Assembly (NCBI RefSeq): GCF_014397785.1
Contig: NZ_VZQQ01000014.1
Location: 1 to 64,000, forward strand
Direction: 5' to 3'
DNA from: Paraburkholderia podalyriae
GTDB taxonomy: Bacteria > Pseudomonadota > Gammaproteobacteria > Burkholderiales > Burkholderiaceae
Length of the DNA: 64,000 nucleotides
A program made the translations under genes and the position numbers. The notes below the pieces were generated by a model. That model was not told the DNA's origin. It saw only the letters and a list, made by a program, of their open reading frames with translations, and searched no databases. Positions 1-8,693 of the stretch are shown piece after piece; position 1 is the first letter of the stretch; each line of letters starts with the position of its first letter.

Positions 1-208
1 CCTGCGCCTGCGTCACACCGGCCGACACGGCGATCACCTCGGTCGCGACGCCCGCTTCCTTCAGACGCACGGCTTCTTCCACCGCGATTTCGTCGAACGG
101 GTTCATCGACATTTTCACGTTCGCGATGTCGACGCCCGTCCCGTCCGATTTCACGCGGACTTTCACGTTGTAGTCGACCACTCTTTTCACTGGCACCAGA
201 ATTTTCAT
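1..208 (-). CDS. etfB: Electron transfer flavoprotein subunit beta (partial)
   Basis: The first 69 codons of a minus-strand gene that runs off the left edge. The ATG is at 208, and the N-terminus begins MKILVPVKRVVDYNVKV and continues through MNPFDEIAVEEAVRLKE, which is the classic start of EtfB. With EtfA this subunit forms the FAD/AMP-binding heterodimer that passes electrons from acyl-CoA dehydrogenases to ETF:ubiquinone oxidoreductase. EtfA is not visible but would be expected just outside the window. The product is cytoplasmic. Confidence 0.93.
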   Translation of the reverse strand, partial: MKILVPVKRVVDYNVKVRVKSDGTGVDIANVKMSMNPFDEIAVEEAVRLKEAGVATEVIAVSAGVTQAQ

Positions 209-355
209 GCACACGCTCCAAAGTTACGAATACGTCAACCCGACGAACATTATAGCGACTGCCCTTATGACAACCGTGTCGCGGGCGCTTTGCGCGAGGA
301 TATCGCTCCTCAGCGGCGTGACGGCAATATCGAACGATCGTTCTATTTTAATCTC

Positions 356-383
356 CAAAAAACCCGGGAGACAACCCCGGGTT
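356..383 (-). terminator. Intrinsic terminator after metQ
   Basis: Two perfect 8-bp arms, AACCCGGG at 361-368 and CCCGGGTT at 376-383, enclose a 7-nt loop. Read on the minus strand the hairpin is followed by a run of six T. It lies 62 bases past the metQ stop codon, so it should end the metN-metI-metQ transcript. The rest of the 209-444 gap holds no gene that I can see and presumably carries the etfB promoter. Confidence 0.8.
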
Positions 384-444
384 CCGACTCGGACCTCTAA
401 TTTCGCATTGCCGTCGTGTCCTGCGAGGTTCGTTGACGGTTACA

Positions 445-1242
445 TCACCAGGAGGTGATCACCGAGCCGCCGAATTTGCTGTCAACGAACTGCTTCACTT
501 GCGGCGAGTGGTACGCCGCGACGAGCTTCGCGACCCACGGCTTGTTCTTGTCCGCGTCACGAATCGCGATCACGTTCACGTACGGACCCTTCGGGTCTTC
601 GATTGCGATGGCGTCCTGCTTCGGCTTGAGGCCCGCTTCCATCGCGAAGTTGGTATTGATCGCGGCGGCGTCGACATCGCCCAGCGAACGCGGAATCTGT
701 GCCGCGTCGAGTTCGACGATCTTCAGTTTCTTCGGATTGTCGACGACATCCAGCGGCGTCGCCCTCAGCCCCGCATCGGCGCGAAGCTTCAGCACACCCT
801 GCTTCTGCAGCAACAGAAGCGCGCGGGCGCCGTTGGTCGGGTCGTTCGGCACCGCGATCTTCGCGCCCGGCTGCAGTTCGGTGAGCGACTTGAACTTCTT
901 CGAGTAGATCCCCATCGGGTAGGTGACCGTATCGGCGATACGGATCAGCTTGTAGCCACGATCCTTCACCTGCGCCTGCAAGTATGGGTCGTGCTGGTAG
1001 CTGTTCGCGTCCAGATCGCCGCTCGCGAGCGCCGCGTTCGGCTGCACGTAATCGGAAAATTCGACGATCTTGATGTTCAGGCCATTCTTCGCGGCGACCG
1101 TCTTCACGACGTCCATGATCTGCGCGTGCGGGCCGCCGGTGACGCCGACCTTGATCGTGTCTTCGGCATGCGCCGCGGCGGTGGCGAACAGCGTTGCCGC
1201 GCCGATCACGGCGGCCAGCTTGAGAATGAAGCGACGTTGCAT
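445..1242 (-). CDS. metQ: D-methionine ABC transporter substrate-binding protein MetQ
   Basis: A 265-residue NlpA/MetQ family protein, the periplasmic methionine receptor of the MetNIQ importer. The Sec signal is at about residues 1-26 (basic start, hydrophobic core, AHA cut before EDTIKVG). Family landmarks are KVGVTGGPHA, the aromatic ligand-pocket region around NSYQHDPYL, and IAVPNDPTNGARALLLL. No cysteine lipobox is present, unlike E. coli MetQ, so it may be a soluble periplasmic protein. It is the last gene of metN-metI-metQ, 49 bases after metI, and a terminator follows. The specific substrate, methionine or a close derivative, is inferred from the operon. Confidence 0.95.
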   Translation of the reverse strand: MQRRFILKLAAVIGAATLFATAAAHAEDTIKVGVTGGPHAQIMDVVKTVAAKNGLNIKIVEFSDYVQPNAALASGDLDANSYQHDPYLQAQVKDRGYKLIRIADTVTYPMGIYSKKFKSLTELQPGAKIAVPNDPTNGARALLLLQKQGVLKLRADAGLRATPLDVVDNPKKLKIVELDAAQIPRSLGDVDAAAINTNFAMEAGLKPKQDAIAIEDPKGPYVNVIAIRDADKNKPWVAKLVAAYHSPQVKQFVDSKFGGSVITSW

Positions 1243-1291
1243 GATGGACCTTTTTGCGAATCTCTATTGGCGGGCTTCCGAACGCCCTTGT

Positions 1292-1945
1292 TTATTTGTG
1301 GCTCAAACGACGCACGAGCCAATCCCCAAACGACTGCACGAGTTGCACGAACACGATCAGAATCAGCACGACCGCGAGCATCACTTGTGGCAGGAAGCGC
1401 TGATAGCCGTAGCGGATGCCGAGGTCGCCAAGACCGCCGCCGCCGACCGCGCCGGCCATCGCCGAATAGCCGACCAGCGACACGAAGGTGATCGTCAAAC
1501 CGGCGACCACGCCCGGCAGCGATTCCGGCAGCAGCACCTTGAAGACGATCTGGCGGGTGGTCGCGCCCATCGCCTGGGCCGCCTCGATGAGCCCGCGATC
1601 AACCTCGCGCAGCGCCGTTTCGACCAGGCGCGCGATGAACGGCGCCGCGGCGATCGTCAGCGGCACGATCGCGGCCGCGGTGCCGATCGACGAACCGACG
1701 ACCAGCCGCGTAAACGGAATGACGGCGACCAGCAGAATGATGAACGGCGTCGAGCGCACCGCATTGACGACCACGCCCATCACGCGATTCAACGCGACGT
1801 TTTCGAGCACGCCCTGGCGGTCGGTCAGATACAGCAGCACGCCGAGCGGCACGCCGACCACAGCGCCGATCAGTCCGGAGATGCCCACCATGATGAGCGT
1901 CTCCCAGAACGACTGGACGAACATATCGAACATTTCACTCAACAT
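1292..1945 (-). CDS. metI: Methionine ABC transporter permease MetI
   Basis: A 217-residue BPD_transp_1 inner-membrane permease with about five transmembrane helices, the usual length for MetI. The EAA loop that contacts the ATPase is visible as EAAQAMGATTRQIVFKVLLPES at about residues 140-160. It forms the membrane channel of MetNIQ. Its start at 1945 overlaps the end of metN by 11 bases, which points to translational coupling in one transcript. Confidence 0.95.
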   Translation of the reverse strand: MLSEMFDMFVQSFWETLIMVGISGLIGAVVGVPLGVLLYLTDRQGVLENVALNRVMGVVVNAVRSTPFIILLVAVIPFTRLVVGSSIGTAAAIVPLTIAAAPFIARLVETALREVDRGLIEAAQAMGATTRQIVFKVLLPESLPGVVAGLTITFVSLVGYSAMAGAVGGGGLGDLGIRYGYQRFLPQVMLAVVLILIVFVQLVQSFGDWLVRRLSHK

Positions 1946-2969
1946 GCGAGAGCTCCTCCACTACGACACCCTGCTCGCGCAGAAACGTGATCGCCTGCGC
2001 GACCTTGGCCGGATCGCCGCCCGCGAGCACCGCCAGCGAGCCGAACGCCTGCCCCTGGATCTCGTCGATCTGGCCGTGCAAGATGTTGAAGTCGAGCTCG
2101 TAGCGGCGAATCGTCTCCGACAGAATCGGCTGATCGACGCCCGAACCGGTGAACGCGAGGCGCAGCAGATGGCCGCTGCCGGTCTTCAGCCGCTGCGCGA
2201 CGCGCGCCTTCATTGCGGGCGGCAGCTCCTGCGCGATCACGTCGCCGATCAGCGCGCGCGTGACTTCATGGCGCGGCTGCAGGAACACGTCGATCACCTT
2301 ACCCTCTTCGACGACACGGCCCGCGTCGAGCACCGCGACGCGATCGCAGACCTGCTTGATGACGTCCATCTGGTGCGTGATCAGCACGATCGTCAGGTTC
2401 AGTTCGCGATTGATGCGCTTGAGCAGATCGAGGATCGCGCGGGTGGTCTCGGGGTCGAGCGCGGAGGTCGCCTCGTCCGACAGCAACACCTTCGGCTTGC
2501 TCGCGAGCGCACGCGCGATGCCCACGCGCTGCTTCTGGCCGCCGCTGATCTGCGCCGGATAGCGGTCCTTCTGAGCCGACAGACCGACGAGGTCGAGCAG
2601 CGGCAGCACGTTCGCCTCGATTTCGTCGCGCTTCATGCCGGCCAGCTCGAGCGGCAATGCGACGTTCTGATACACGGTGCGCGACGACAACAGATTGAAG
2701 TGCTGGAAGATCATGCCGATTTCGCGACGCGCGTCGCGCAATTGCGCGGCCGGCAACGTCGTCAAATCGCGGCCGTTGACGAGGATGTTGCCCTCGGATG
2801 GGCGCGTCAGCAGATTGAGGGTGCGCACGAGCGTGCTCTTGCCCGCGCCGCTGCGGCCGATGATGCCGAACACCTCGCCCGCTGGAATCGTCAGATTGAC
2901 GTTGTGCAGCGCCTCGACCCAGCCCCGGGGCCCGGCAAACCGCTGAGAAACATTGCGTATTTCGATCAT
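1935..2969 (-). CDS. metN: Methionine ABC transporter ATP-binding protein MetN
   Basis: A 344-residue ATPase. It has Walker A GRSGAGKST (about residues 38-46), the signature ISGGQKQR, Walker B VLLSDEATSALD and the H-loop ITH, then a C-terminal NIL (ACT-like) domain from about residue 265. In E. coli that domain senses methionine and shuts the transporter. The ATG at 2969 is chosen because the family starts MIEIRNVSQRF; an upstream in-frame extension to 3005 adds only unconserved residues and lies inside a strong hairpin. No Shine-Dalgarno is evident just before 2969. It is the first gene of metNIQ. Confidence 0.95.
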   Translation of the reverse strand: MIEIRNVSQRFAGPRGWVEALHNVNLTIPAGEVFGIIGRSGAGKSTLVRTLNLLTRPSEGNILVNGRDLTTLPAAQLRDARREIGMIFQHFNLLSSRTVYQNVALPLELAGMKRDEIEANVLPLLDLVGLSAQKDRYPAQISGGQKQRVGIARALASKPKVLLSDEATSALDPETTRAILDLLKRINRELNLTIVLITHQMDVIKQVCDRVAVLDAGRVVEEGKVIDVFLQPRHEVTRALIGDVIAQELPPAMKARVAQRLKTGSGHLLRLAFTGSGVDQPILSETIRRYELDFNILHGQIDEIQGQAFGSLAVLAGGDPAKVAQAITFLREQGVVVEELSHVE

Positions 2970-2979
2970 GGACAAACGA

Positions 2980-3032
2980 AAACGGCGGAGGCTGCCGGCG
3001 AGCACGGTGCTCCCGGCAAGCGGCCGCCGTTT
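2980..3032 (-). promoter_or_regulatory. Long leader hairpin directly upstream of metN
   Basis: The outer arms AAACGGCGG (2980-2988) and CCGCCGTTT (3024-3032) pair perfectly. Inside them GCCGG (2994-2998) pairs with CCGGC (3013-3017), and AGCAC (3001-3005) with GTGCT (3007-3011). On the metN strand the hairpin is followed by TTTTCGTTTG and then the start codon, so it resembles an attenuator/terminator or a translational switch. No known methionine riboswitch class is recognised. The regulatory role is inference. Confidence 0.45.
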
Positions 3033-3170
3033 CTATTATTGGGATTTGAGGTCGCCATTCTACCGCAGGGACGTCATACCCTTTAATAATCAATTCCGAT
3101 CTTTTCATAACTTCAGGGCATTAGAGCCGCGCTTTACTACACGGCACGCGCGCCCCGAGCCACTCCGACT

Positions 3171-4112
3171 ATGATCGGTCCATCTCCTTCAGCGCAGGCC
3201 GCCGCTATGCAGACTTCCCCGAGCCACACCGTGCGCGCGAGCGCCGGCAGTCTCAATAAAGACGCGCCGCAGCGCGCGTCGGTCATGACCGGCGACGGCA
3301 TCGCGTTGCCGCTATACCGCTGGCAGCCGAGCAGACCGACACGCGCGACGGTCGCGCTGCTGCACGGTCTCGCCGAACATGCCGGCCGTTACGCCGCCGT
3401 CGCGGGCCGGCTGAACGCGTCGGGCATCGAGCTCGTCGCGATCGATCTGCGCGGTCACGGCCACGCGCCCGGTAAGCGCGCCTATGTGAAACGCTTCGAC
3501 GACTACCTGCTCGATGCGCAGGCGCTGCTCGACGCCGCCGCGCAAAGCTGCGCGCCGTTATTCCTGATGGGTCACAGCATGGGTGGCGCGGTGGCGGCGC
3601 TGTATGCGATCGAGCGCCTCGACGCGAGCGGCCGGCGGCTGAGTGGCCTGATCCTGTCGAGCCCCGCCCTCGCGCCGGGACGCGACGTCCCCAAGTGGAT
3701 GCTCGCGCTAAGCCAGCTGATCAGCCGGGCCTACCCGGGATTCCCGGCGATGAAGATCGACCCCGCGCTGCTGTCGCGCCTTCAGCCGGTGGTCAATGCC
3801 AACCGCAATGATCCGCTTGTGCATCACGACGCGATTCCGGCGCGCACGGGCGCCGAGCTGCTGCTCGCGATGGCGCGCATCGAACGCGGTCGCGCGGGGC
3901 TGCGCATGCCGCTGCTCGTGTTTCACGGCACCGACGACAAACTGACCGAGCCTGACGGCAGCCGCGCGTTCGGCGAACACGCTGGCTCGCCCGACAAGAC
4001 GCTCGCGCTCTACGAGGGCAGCTATCACGAGACGATGAACGATCTCGATCGCGATCGGGTGATCGAGGCGTTGGTCGAGTGGATCGAAATGCGGGCGGCG
4101 GGACGGCGTTGA
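3171..4112 (+). CDS. Alpha/beta hydrolase, monoacylglycerol lipase/lysophospholipase type
   Basis: A 313-residue serine hydrolase of the Hydrolase_4 (PldB/MGL-like) family. Visible landmarks are the oxyanion region LLHGLAEHAGRY, the nucleophile elbow GHSMGG, the catalytic Asp in FHGTDDKLTEP and the catalytic His in GSYHETMND. No signal peptide is seen, so it is probably cytoplasmic, acting on monoacylglycerols, lysophospholipids or similar esters. A second ATG at 3207 gives a protein closer to the family start; neither candidate has a clear ribosome site. It is divergent from metN and convergent with the next gene. The substrate cannot be fixed from sequence. Confidence 0.85.
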   Translation: MIGPSPSAQAAAMQTSPSHTVRASAGSLNKDAPQRASVMTGDGIALPLYRWQPSRPTRATVALLHGLAEHAGRYAAVAGRLNASGIELVAIDLRGHGHAPGKRAYVKRFDDYLLDAQALLDAAAQSCAPLFLMGHSMGGAVAALYAIERLDASGRRLSGLILSSPALAPGRDVPKWMLALSQLISRAYPGFPAMKIDPALLSRLQPVVNANRNDPLVHHDAIPARTGAELLLAMARIERGRAGLRMPLLVFHGTDDKLTEPDGSRAFGEHAGSPDKTLALYEGSYHETMNDLDRDRVIEALVEWIEMRAAGRR

Positions 4113-4138
4113 GCAGATGCAGCGCTGGCAGTCGTCGA

Positions 4139-4948
4139 CTAGCGCTTCCACTGCGGCGCGCGTTTGTCGATGAACGCCTGCACGCCTTCGAACGCCGATT
4201 CGTCCATCATGTTGCACGCCATCGTCTGCCCGGCGAGCTGGTACGCGGCTTCGATGCCCATTTCAAGCTGCCGGTAGAACAGGTCCTTGCCCGCGCTGAC
4301 CGCTTCGACCGGCTTCGCGCAGATGCTCGCGGCGAGCCGCGCGACTTCGTCGTCGAGCGCATCGGCTGGGGCGAGGCGGTTCACGAGCCCCTGTTTGCGC
4401 GCTTCGGCGGCGTCGATGAAATCGCCGGTCAGCAGCATTTCGAGCGCGGCCTTGCGCGACAGGTTGCGCGACAGCGGCACCGATGGCGTCGCACAGAACA
4501 ATCCGAGGTTCACGCCCGACACGGCGAAGCGCGCGGTATCCGCAGCGACCGCGAGATCGCACATTGCGACGAGCTGGCAGCCGGCCGCGGTCGCGATGCC
4601 GTGCACGCGCGCGATCACCGGCTGCGGCATGCGCTGGATCGTCATCATCAGCTTCGTGCAGCGCGCGAACAGCTGCTGGTAGTACGCGAGCGACGGCGCC
4701 GCGCGCATCTCCTTGAGGTCGTGCCCCGCGCAGAACGCGCGGCCCGCGCCGGCGATCACGACCACGCGGGCATCGGTCTTCGCGATCCCCGTCAGCGTCT
4801 GCTGCAGTTCGTCGAGCAGCGCTTCGGACAGCGCGTTGAACGCTTCGGGCCGGTTCATCGTCACGCACACGACGCCCGCCACGCGATAAGCGTCGGGTTC
4901 GATCGTGACCAGCGACGCGTCGCCGGTGTTGGCAGGGCTGGCGTTCAT
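4139..4948 (-). CDS. Crotonase-fold protein (enoyl-CoA hydratase/isomerase family, ECHDC3-like)
   Basis: A 269-residue crotonase-superfamily protein. CoA and oxyanion-hole segments are present (AFCAGHDLKEM; GIATAAGCQLVAMCDLAVA), followed by the helical C-terminus. The region that carries the two catalytic glutamates in true enoyl-CoA hydratases reads GVNLGLFCATPSVPLSR here, the pattern of the ECHDC3-like branch, and no glutamate is at those places. It may therefore be an isomerase, hydrolase or non-canonical member rather than a beta-oxidation hydratase. It is followed 54 bases upstream by a deacetylase-like gene on the same strand, so the two may be co-transcribed. Confidence 0.85.
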   Translation of the reverse strand: MNASPANTGDASLVTIEPDAYRVAGVVCVTMNRPEAFNALSEALLDELQQTLTGIAKTDARVVVIAGAGRAFCAGHDLKEMRAAPSLAYYQQLFARCTKLMMTIQRMPQPVIARVHGIATAAGCQLVAMCDLAVAADTARFAVSGVNLGLFCATPSVPLSRNLSRKAALEMLLTGDFIDAAEARKQGLVNRLAPADALDDEVARLAASICAKPVEAVSAGKDLFYRQLEMGIEAAYQLAGQTMACNMMDESAFEGVQAFIDKRAPQWKR

Positions 4949-5002
4949 GGCTCGCTCCTCGGTGCGTGAATGTCGATCTTCGCTCGCCGGCTTTCGGGCC
5001 GC

Positions 5003-5926
5003 TCAAATCTCCGCCAGCGACCGCACGTGCGCGACCACACTGCGTCCGAGCGCCGACAGGTTATAGCCGCCCTCCAGACAACTGACGATGCGCCCGCGTG
5101 CGTAGCGCCTCGCGATTTCGCGCACCTGGTCGGTGATCCACGCGTAATCGTCTTCGACGAGGCCCATGTTGCCGAGGTCGTCCTCGCGATGCGCGTCGAA
5201 GCCGGCCGAGATGAACAGCATCTCCGGCCTGAACTCGTGCAGGCGCGGCAACCACAGCATGTCGACCGCTTCGCGCACGGCCATGCCGTTCGAGCGCGCC
5301 GGCATCGGCACGTTGCACATGTTGGACGCCTGGTTGTCGGCGCCGGTGAACGGATAGAACGGGTGCTGGAAGATGCTGCACATCAGCACCCGCGGGTCGC
5401 CCGAGAACGCGGCCTCGGTACCGTTGCCGTGATGCACGTCGAAGTCGATGATGGCGACGCGCGCGAGGCCATGCACGTCGAGCGCGTGGCGCGCGGCGAT
5501 CGCGACGTTGTTGAAGAAGCAGAAGCCCATCGCGCGCGCCGGCTCGGCGTGATGGCCCGGCGGCCGTACGCTGCAGAACGCGTTGTCGTAACGGCCTTCG
5601 ATCACCGCGTCGGTGGCGGCAACGGCCGCGCCCGCCGCGCGCAGCGCGGCCTGCCAGGTGTGCGGGTTCATCGCCGTGTCGGGATCGATTTCGGCGATGC
5701 CTTCGACGGGCGCGCGGCCACGGATGTAGTCGACGTGCGCCCGCGTGTGCACGCGCAGCAGCGCGGCCTCGTCGACGAGCGGCGGCGACACGCGCTCGAT
5801 CAGCGCGTCAATGCGGCTCGCGATCAGTTGATCCTCGATCGCCTGCAGGCGCGCGGGACACTCTGGATGCCACTGCCCCATGTCGTGCAGCAGACAGTCG
5901 GCGTGGGAATAGAAGCCTGTTGCCAT
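5003..5926 (-). CDS. Histone deacetylase family protein (zinc amidohydrolase)
   Basis: A 307-residue arginase/deacetylase-fold protein of the bacterial class II HDAC-like family. The metal and catalytic signatures are RPPGHHAE, then DFDVHHGNGTEAAF with the Asp-x-His zinc ligands, then SAGFDAHREDDLGNM with the third ligand, and ending LEGGYNLSALGRSV. Bacterial relatives remove acetyl groups from small molecules such as acetylpolyamines or from proteins; the substrate here is unknown. It is cytoplasmic. The gene is transcribed ahead of the crotonase gene and divergently from mltB. Confidence 0.9.
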   Translation of the reverse strand: MATGFYSHADCLLHDMGQWHPECPARLQAIEDQLIASRIDALIERVSPPLVDEAALLRVHTRAHVDYIRGRAPVEGIAEIDPDTAMNPHTWQAALRAAGAAVAATDAVIEGRYDNAFCSVRPPGHHAEPARAMGFCFFNNVAIAARHALDVHGLARVAIIDFDVHHGNGTEAAFSGDPRVLMCSIFQHPFYPFTGADNQASNMCNVPMPARSNGMAVREAVDMLWLPRLHEFRPEMLFISAGFDAHREDDLGNMGLVEDDYAWITDQVREIARRYARGRIVSCLEGGYNLSALGRSVVAHVRSLAEI

Positions 5927-6170
5927 AGTTTGTGTTGTGCGTCTCTTCTACGGCGCGGCGCATGGACTGTGCGCGCGGCGTGTCTCCGTCGAGCGGCGCG
6001 CGCTCCCGCGCGCCTGGATTCGTCAAGTTACCACACGACGCCGCTGTCGCTGAATCGGCACGGTTTTGCGAAAGCCGTCGGGTATACTTCCCCGACCCGT
6101 TATTCGCCGTTTCGTTCCTGCCGCTTTCCGACTGCTTCCAGCCTTTCACGCATCGCGCCCACTGCTCACC

Positions 6171-7439
6171 ATGACCGTCAAGCTTGCTCTGTCCGCACGA
6201 TCCCCACGCAACCGGCTTCGCCTCGGCACCCTCGCCGCCTCACTGAGCGTCGCATCGTGCATGTTCATCGCAGCAAGTCCCGCAAGCGCGCAACGCGCCA
6301 CGAAGAAAGCGCCGGTGCAGGTCGCGCAGAGCCAGCCGCAGCAGCCGGTACCACAAGGGCAAACGTTCGAGGAAGAGATCATTCCGCAGCGCTATGCGCA
6401 CAACGCGAACGTCGATGCGTTCATCAACGAGATGGTCGCGCGCTACGATTTCGACGAAGCATCGCTGCACGCGCTGTTCACCGGCGTCAGCTACTCGGCG
6501 ACCGCGGTGAAGCTCGTCACCCCGTCACCGACGCCTTCGATCAAGAACTGGCGCGCGTATCAGGCGCGCTTCCTCGACCCGGTGCGCGTCAATGCCGGCG
6601 TGCAGTTCTGGAGCGAGAACCGGGCCACGCTGCAGCGCGCTTATCAGGAGTTCGGCGTGCCGCCCGAGATGATCGTCGGCATCATCGGCGTCGAGACGAT
6701 CTACGGTCGCTACATGGGTAACTTTCGCGTGCTCGATGCGCTCACCACGCTGAGCTTCGATTATCCGAACACCGCGAATCGCGCGGACCGCCAGGCGACC
6801 TTCCGCAAGAATCTCGAAGACTACCTGGTGTGGACGCGCGACTCGCAGATCGACCCGAACACGGTGCTCGGCTCGTACACGGGCGCGATCGGCATTCCGC
6901 AGTTCCTGCCGAGCAGCATCGTCCAGTACGCGGTCGACTACGAGGGCAACAAGCGCATCGATCTGCGCACGAGCGATGCCGATGCGATCGGCAGCGTCGC
7001 GAATTATCTGCGTCAGAACGGCTGGGAAAACGGCCGGCCGGTGGTGTGGCGAATCGGCTCGGACGCGGGCAGCCTGGGTGTTGCGCAGGCGGCCGCCAAT
7101 GGTCAGCCGGAGCCGCACTGGCCGCTCGATCAGTTGCTGCGCGCCGGGCTGGTGCTGAACGAGCCGAACATCGACACTGCTTCCGAAGCGGGCACGCCGG
7201 TCACGGTGGTCGATCTGCCGAGCCCGGGGCGTGGCACCGAGTTCGTGCTCGGCCTGAAGAACTTTTACGTGCTCACGCGCTACAACCGCAGCTTCTTCTA
7301 TGCGCTCGCGGTGTATCAGCTGGGTCAGAAGGTCAAGGCGCAGATTGATGCGATCGACGCGGCGAATGCCGCGAAAGCGGCCAACAACGGCAACGCGTCG
7401 CAAGGTCAGGCGGATCAGTCGAACGCTGCTTCGCAGTGA
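6171..7439 (+). CDS. mltB: Lytic murein transglycosylase B
   Basis: A 422-residue glycoside hydrolase family 103 enzyme that cleaves peptidoglycan strands with 1,6-anhydro product formation. The catalytic glutamate lies in GIIGVETIYGRYMG, and the family block GAIGIPQFLPSSI follows. The ATG at 6171 puts a signal sequence at the N-terminus; an ORF extension to 6066 would spoil it. The signal contains VASC, which fits a lipobox (Cys about residue 31), and also a plausible ordinary cut after ASA, so lipoprotein or soluble periplasmic forms are both possible. The C-terminal tail is Asn/Gln/Ala-rich. A bidirectional terminator follows. Confidence 0.92.
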   Translation: MTVKLALSARSPRNRLRLGTLAASLSVASCMFIAASPASAQRATKKAPVQVAQSQPQQPVPQGQTFEEEIIPQRYAHNANVDAFINEMVARYDFDEASLHALFTGVSYSATAVKLVTPSPTPSIKNWRAYQARFLDPVRVNAGVQFWSENRATLQRAYQEFGVPPEMIVGIIGVETIYGRYMGNFRVLDALTTLSFDYPNTANRADRQATFRKNLEDYLVWTRDSQIDPNTVLGSYTGAIGIPQFLPSSIVQYAVDYEGNKRIDLRTSDADAIGSVANYLRQNGWENGRPVVWRIGSDAGSLGVAQAAANGQPEPHWPLDQLLRAGLVLNEPNIDTASEAGTPVTVVDLPSPGRGTEFVLGLKNFYVLTRYNRSFFYALAVYQLGQKVKAQIDAIDAANAAKAANNGNASQGQADQSNAASQ

Positions 7440-7487
7440 GTCTCGCCGCGAGTCGCCGTGCGCGTCTCGCGTTGAAGGACGTAAAAA

Positions 7488-7514
7488 AAGCGCCGGCTCG
7501 ACCGGCGCTTTTTA
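7488..7514. terminator. Bidirectional intrinsic terminator between mltB and cysM
   Basis: The arms AAGCGCCGG and CCGGCGCTT enclose the loop CTCGA. A run of T follows on the plus strand and a run of seven A precedes it, so it can serve both convergent genes mltB and cysM. Confidence 0.9.
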
Positions 7515-7551
7515 TTGGCTCGCGCGCCCGCGAAGGCGCCCGGCGACCCGC

Positions 7552-8454
7552 CTACGCGGGAAACACCCCCGTGGACAGATAGCGGTCGCCGCGATCGCAG
7601 ACGATGAACACGATCGTCGCGTTTTCGACCTGACGTGCGATGCGCAGCGCCACTTCGCACGCGCCGCCCGACGAAATGCCCGCGAAAATGCCTTCGACCG
7701 ACGCCATCCGGCGCGCCATCGCCTCGGCTGCGGCTTGACTGACGTTCTCCACGCGGTCGACGCGGCTGCGGTCGAAAATCTTCGGCAGATAAGCTTCCTG
7801 CCATTTGCGAATGCCTGGAATACGGGAGCCTTCTTCCGGCTGCGCGCCGATGATTTCTATCTGCTGGTTCTGCGTTTTCAGATACGTGGAGACGCCCATG
7901 ATCGTGCCCGTCGTGCCCATCGACGATACGAAGTGCGTGATGCGCCCTTCCGTGTCGCGCCAGATTTCCGGGCCCGTGCCTTCAATATGCGAGGCTGGAT
8001 TGTCCGGGTTCGCGAACTGATCGAGGATGATGCCCTTGCCTTCGCGCTGCATCTGCTCGGCGAGATCGCGCGCGTACTCCATGCCGCCTTTGACCGGCGT
8101 CAGAATGATTTCCGCGCCGTAGGCGGCCATGCTCTGACGGCGCTCGACCGACAGATCTTCCGGCATGACCAGCACCATCCTGTAGCCGCGGACCGCGGCG
8201 GCCATCGCGAGCGCGATGCCGGTGTTGCCGCTCGTCGATTCGATCAGTGTGTCGCCCGGCTTGATGCGTCCGCGTGCCTCCGCCTTCCTGATCATCGACA
8301 GCGCCGGTCGGTCCTTCACCGACCCCGCCGGATTGTTGCCCTCCAGCTTCGCAAGGACCACGTTGTTGCGGCTGCGGATCTCGTCGTCGGGAAGCCGGAC
8401 GAGTTGGACGAGCGGCGTATTGCCGATCGTGTCTTCGATTGTTTTGTATGCCAT
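7552..8454 (-). CDS. cysM: Cysteine synthase B (O-acetylserine sulfhydrylase CysM)
   Basis: A 300-residue fold-type II PLP enzyme that makes cysteine from O-acetylserine and sulfide or thiosulfate. The PLP lysine is in NPAGSVKDRPALSM, the phosphate cradle is STSGNTGIALA, and VSSMGTTGTIMG is conserved. The length, the N-terminus MAYKTIEDTIGNTPLV and the arginine in the EGSRIPGIR segment fit CysM better than CysK. The product is cytoplasmic. It lies downstream of the comEA-like gene with a 239-base gap containing a strong hairpin, so it may have its own promoter. Confidence 0.93.
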   Translation of the reverse strand: MAYKTIEDTIGNTPLVQLVRLPDDEIRSRNNVVLAKLEGNNPAGSVKDRPALSMIRKAEARGRIKPGDTLIESTSGNTGIALAMAAAVRGYRMVLVMPEDLSVERRQSMAAYGAEIILTPVKGGMEYARDLAEQMQREGKGIILDQFANPDNPASHIEGTGPEIWRDTEGRITHFVSSMGTTGTIMGVSTYLKTQNQQIEIIGAQPEEGSRIPGIRKWQEAYLPKIFDRSRVDRVENVSQAAAEAMARRMASVEGIFAGISSGGACEVALRIARQVENATIVFIVCDRGDRYLSTGVFPA

Positions 8455-8579
8455 ATGGGGTCTAGCGATCGATGCGCGCGAAAGAGTGTCTTCAATGCAT
8501 CGATTCTAAACCACGATCTTCGACGCCGCCCTGCAGCCCTGGTGTCCGCATGGATGCATGCCGGTTGCTAAGCCGAACG

Positions 8580-8600
8580 CCCGCGGCTGCGAGCCGCGGG
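8580..8600. repeat. Perfect hairpin in the comEA-cysM gap
   Basis: CCCGCGGCT (8580-8588) and AGCCGCGGG (8592-8600) form a perfect 9-bp stem with a 3-base GCG loop. No T-run follows on either strand, so it is not a textbook terminator. It could be a partial terminator for the comEA transcript or an element in the cysM leader. The rest of 8455-8693 shows no gene. Confidence 0.5.
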
Positions 8601-8693
8601 AGATCGTGTATACCAATCGACGGAACGGGACGTTCGCGAAGCCCTGCGTTGCAAGCCGCCCGTCAGCATGGCACGCGCAAGGCTCGCGACCGC

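Noticed and set aside
3171..3206. First 12 codons of the alpha/beta hydrolase as a signal peptide
   Set aside because: The segment is Pro/Ser/Ala-rich with no hydrophobic core or positive start.
8580..8600. comEA-cysM hairpin as a tRNA or riboswitch
   Set aside because: It is a simple stem with a 3-base loop. No T-arm (GGTTCGAATCC) or other conserved arms are nearby.
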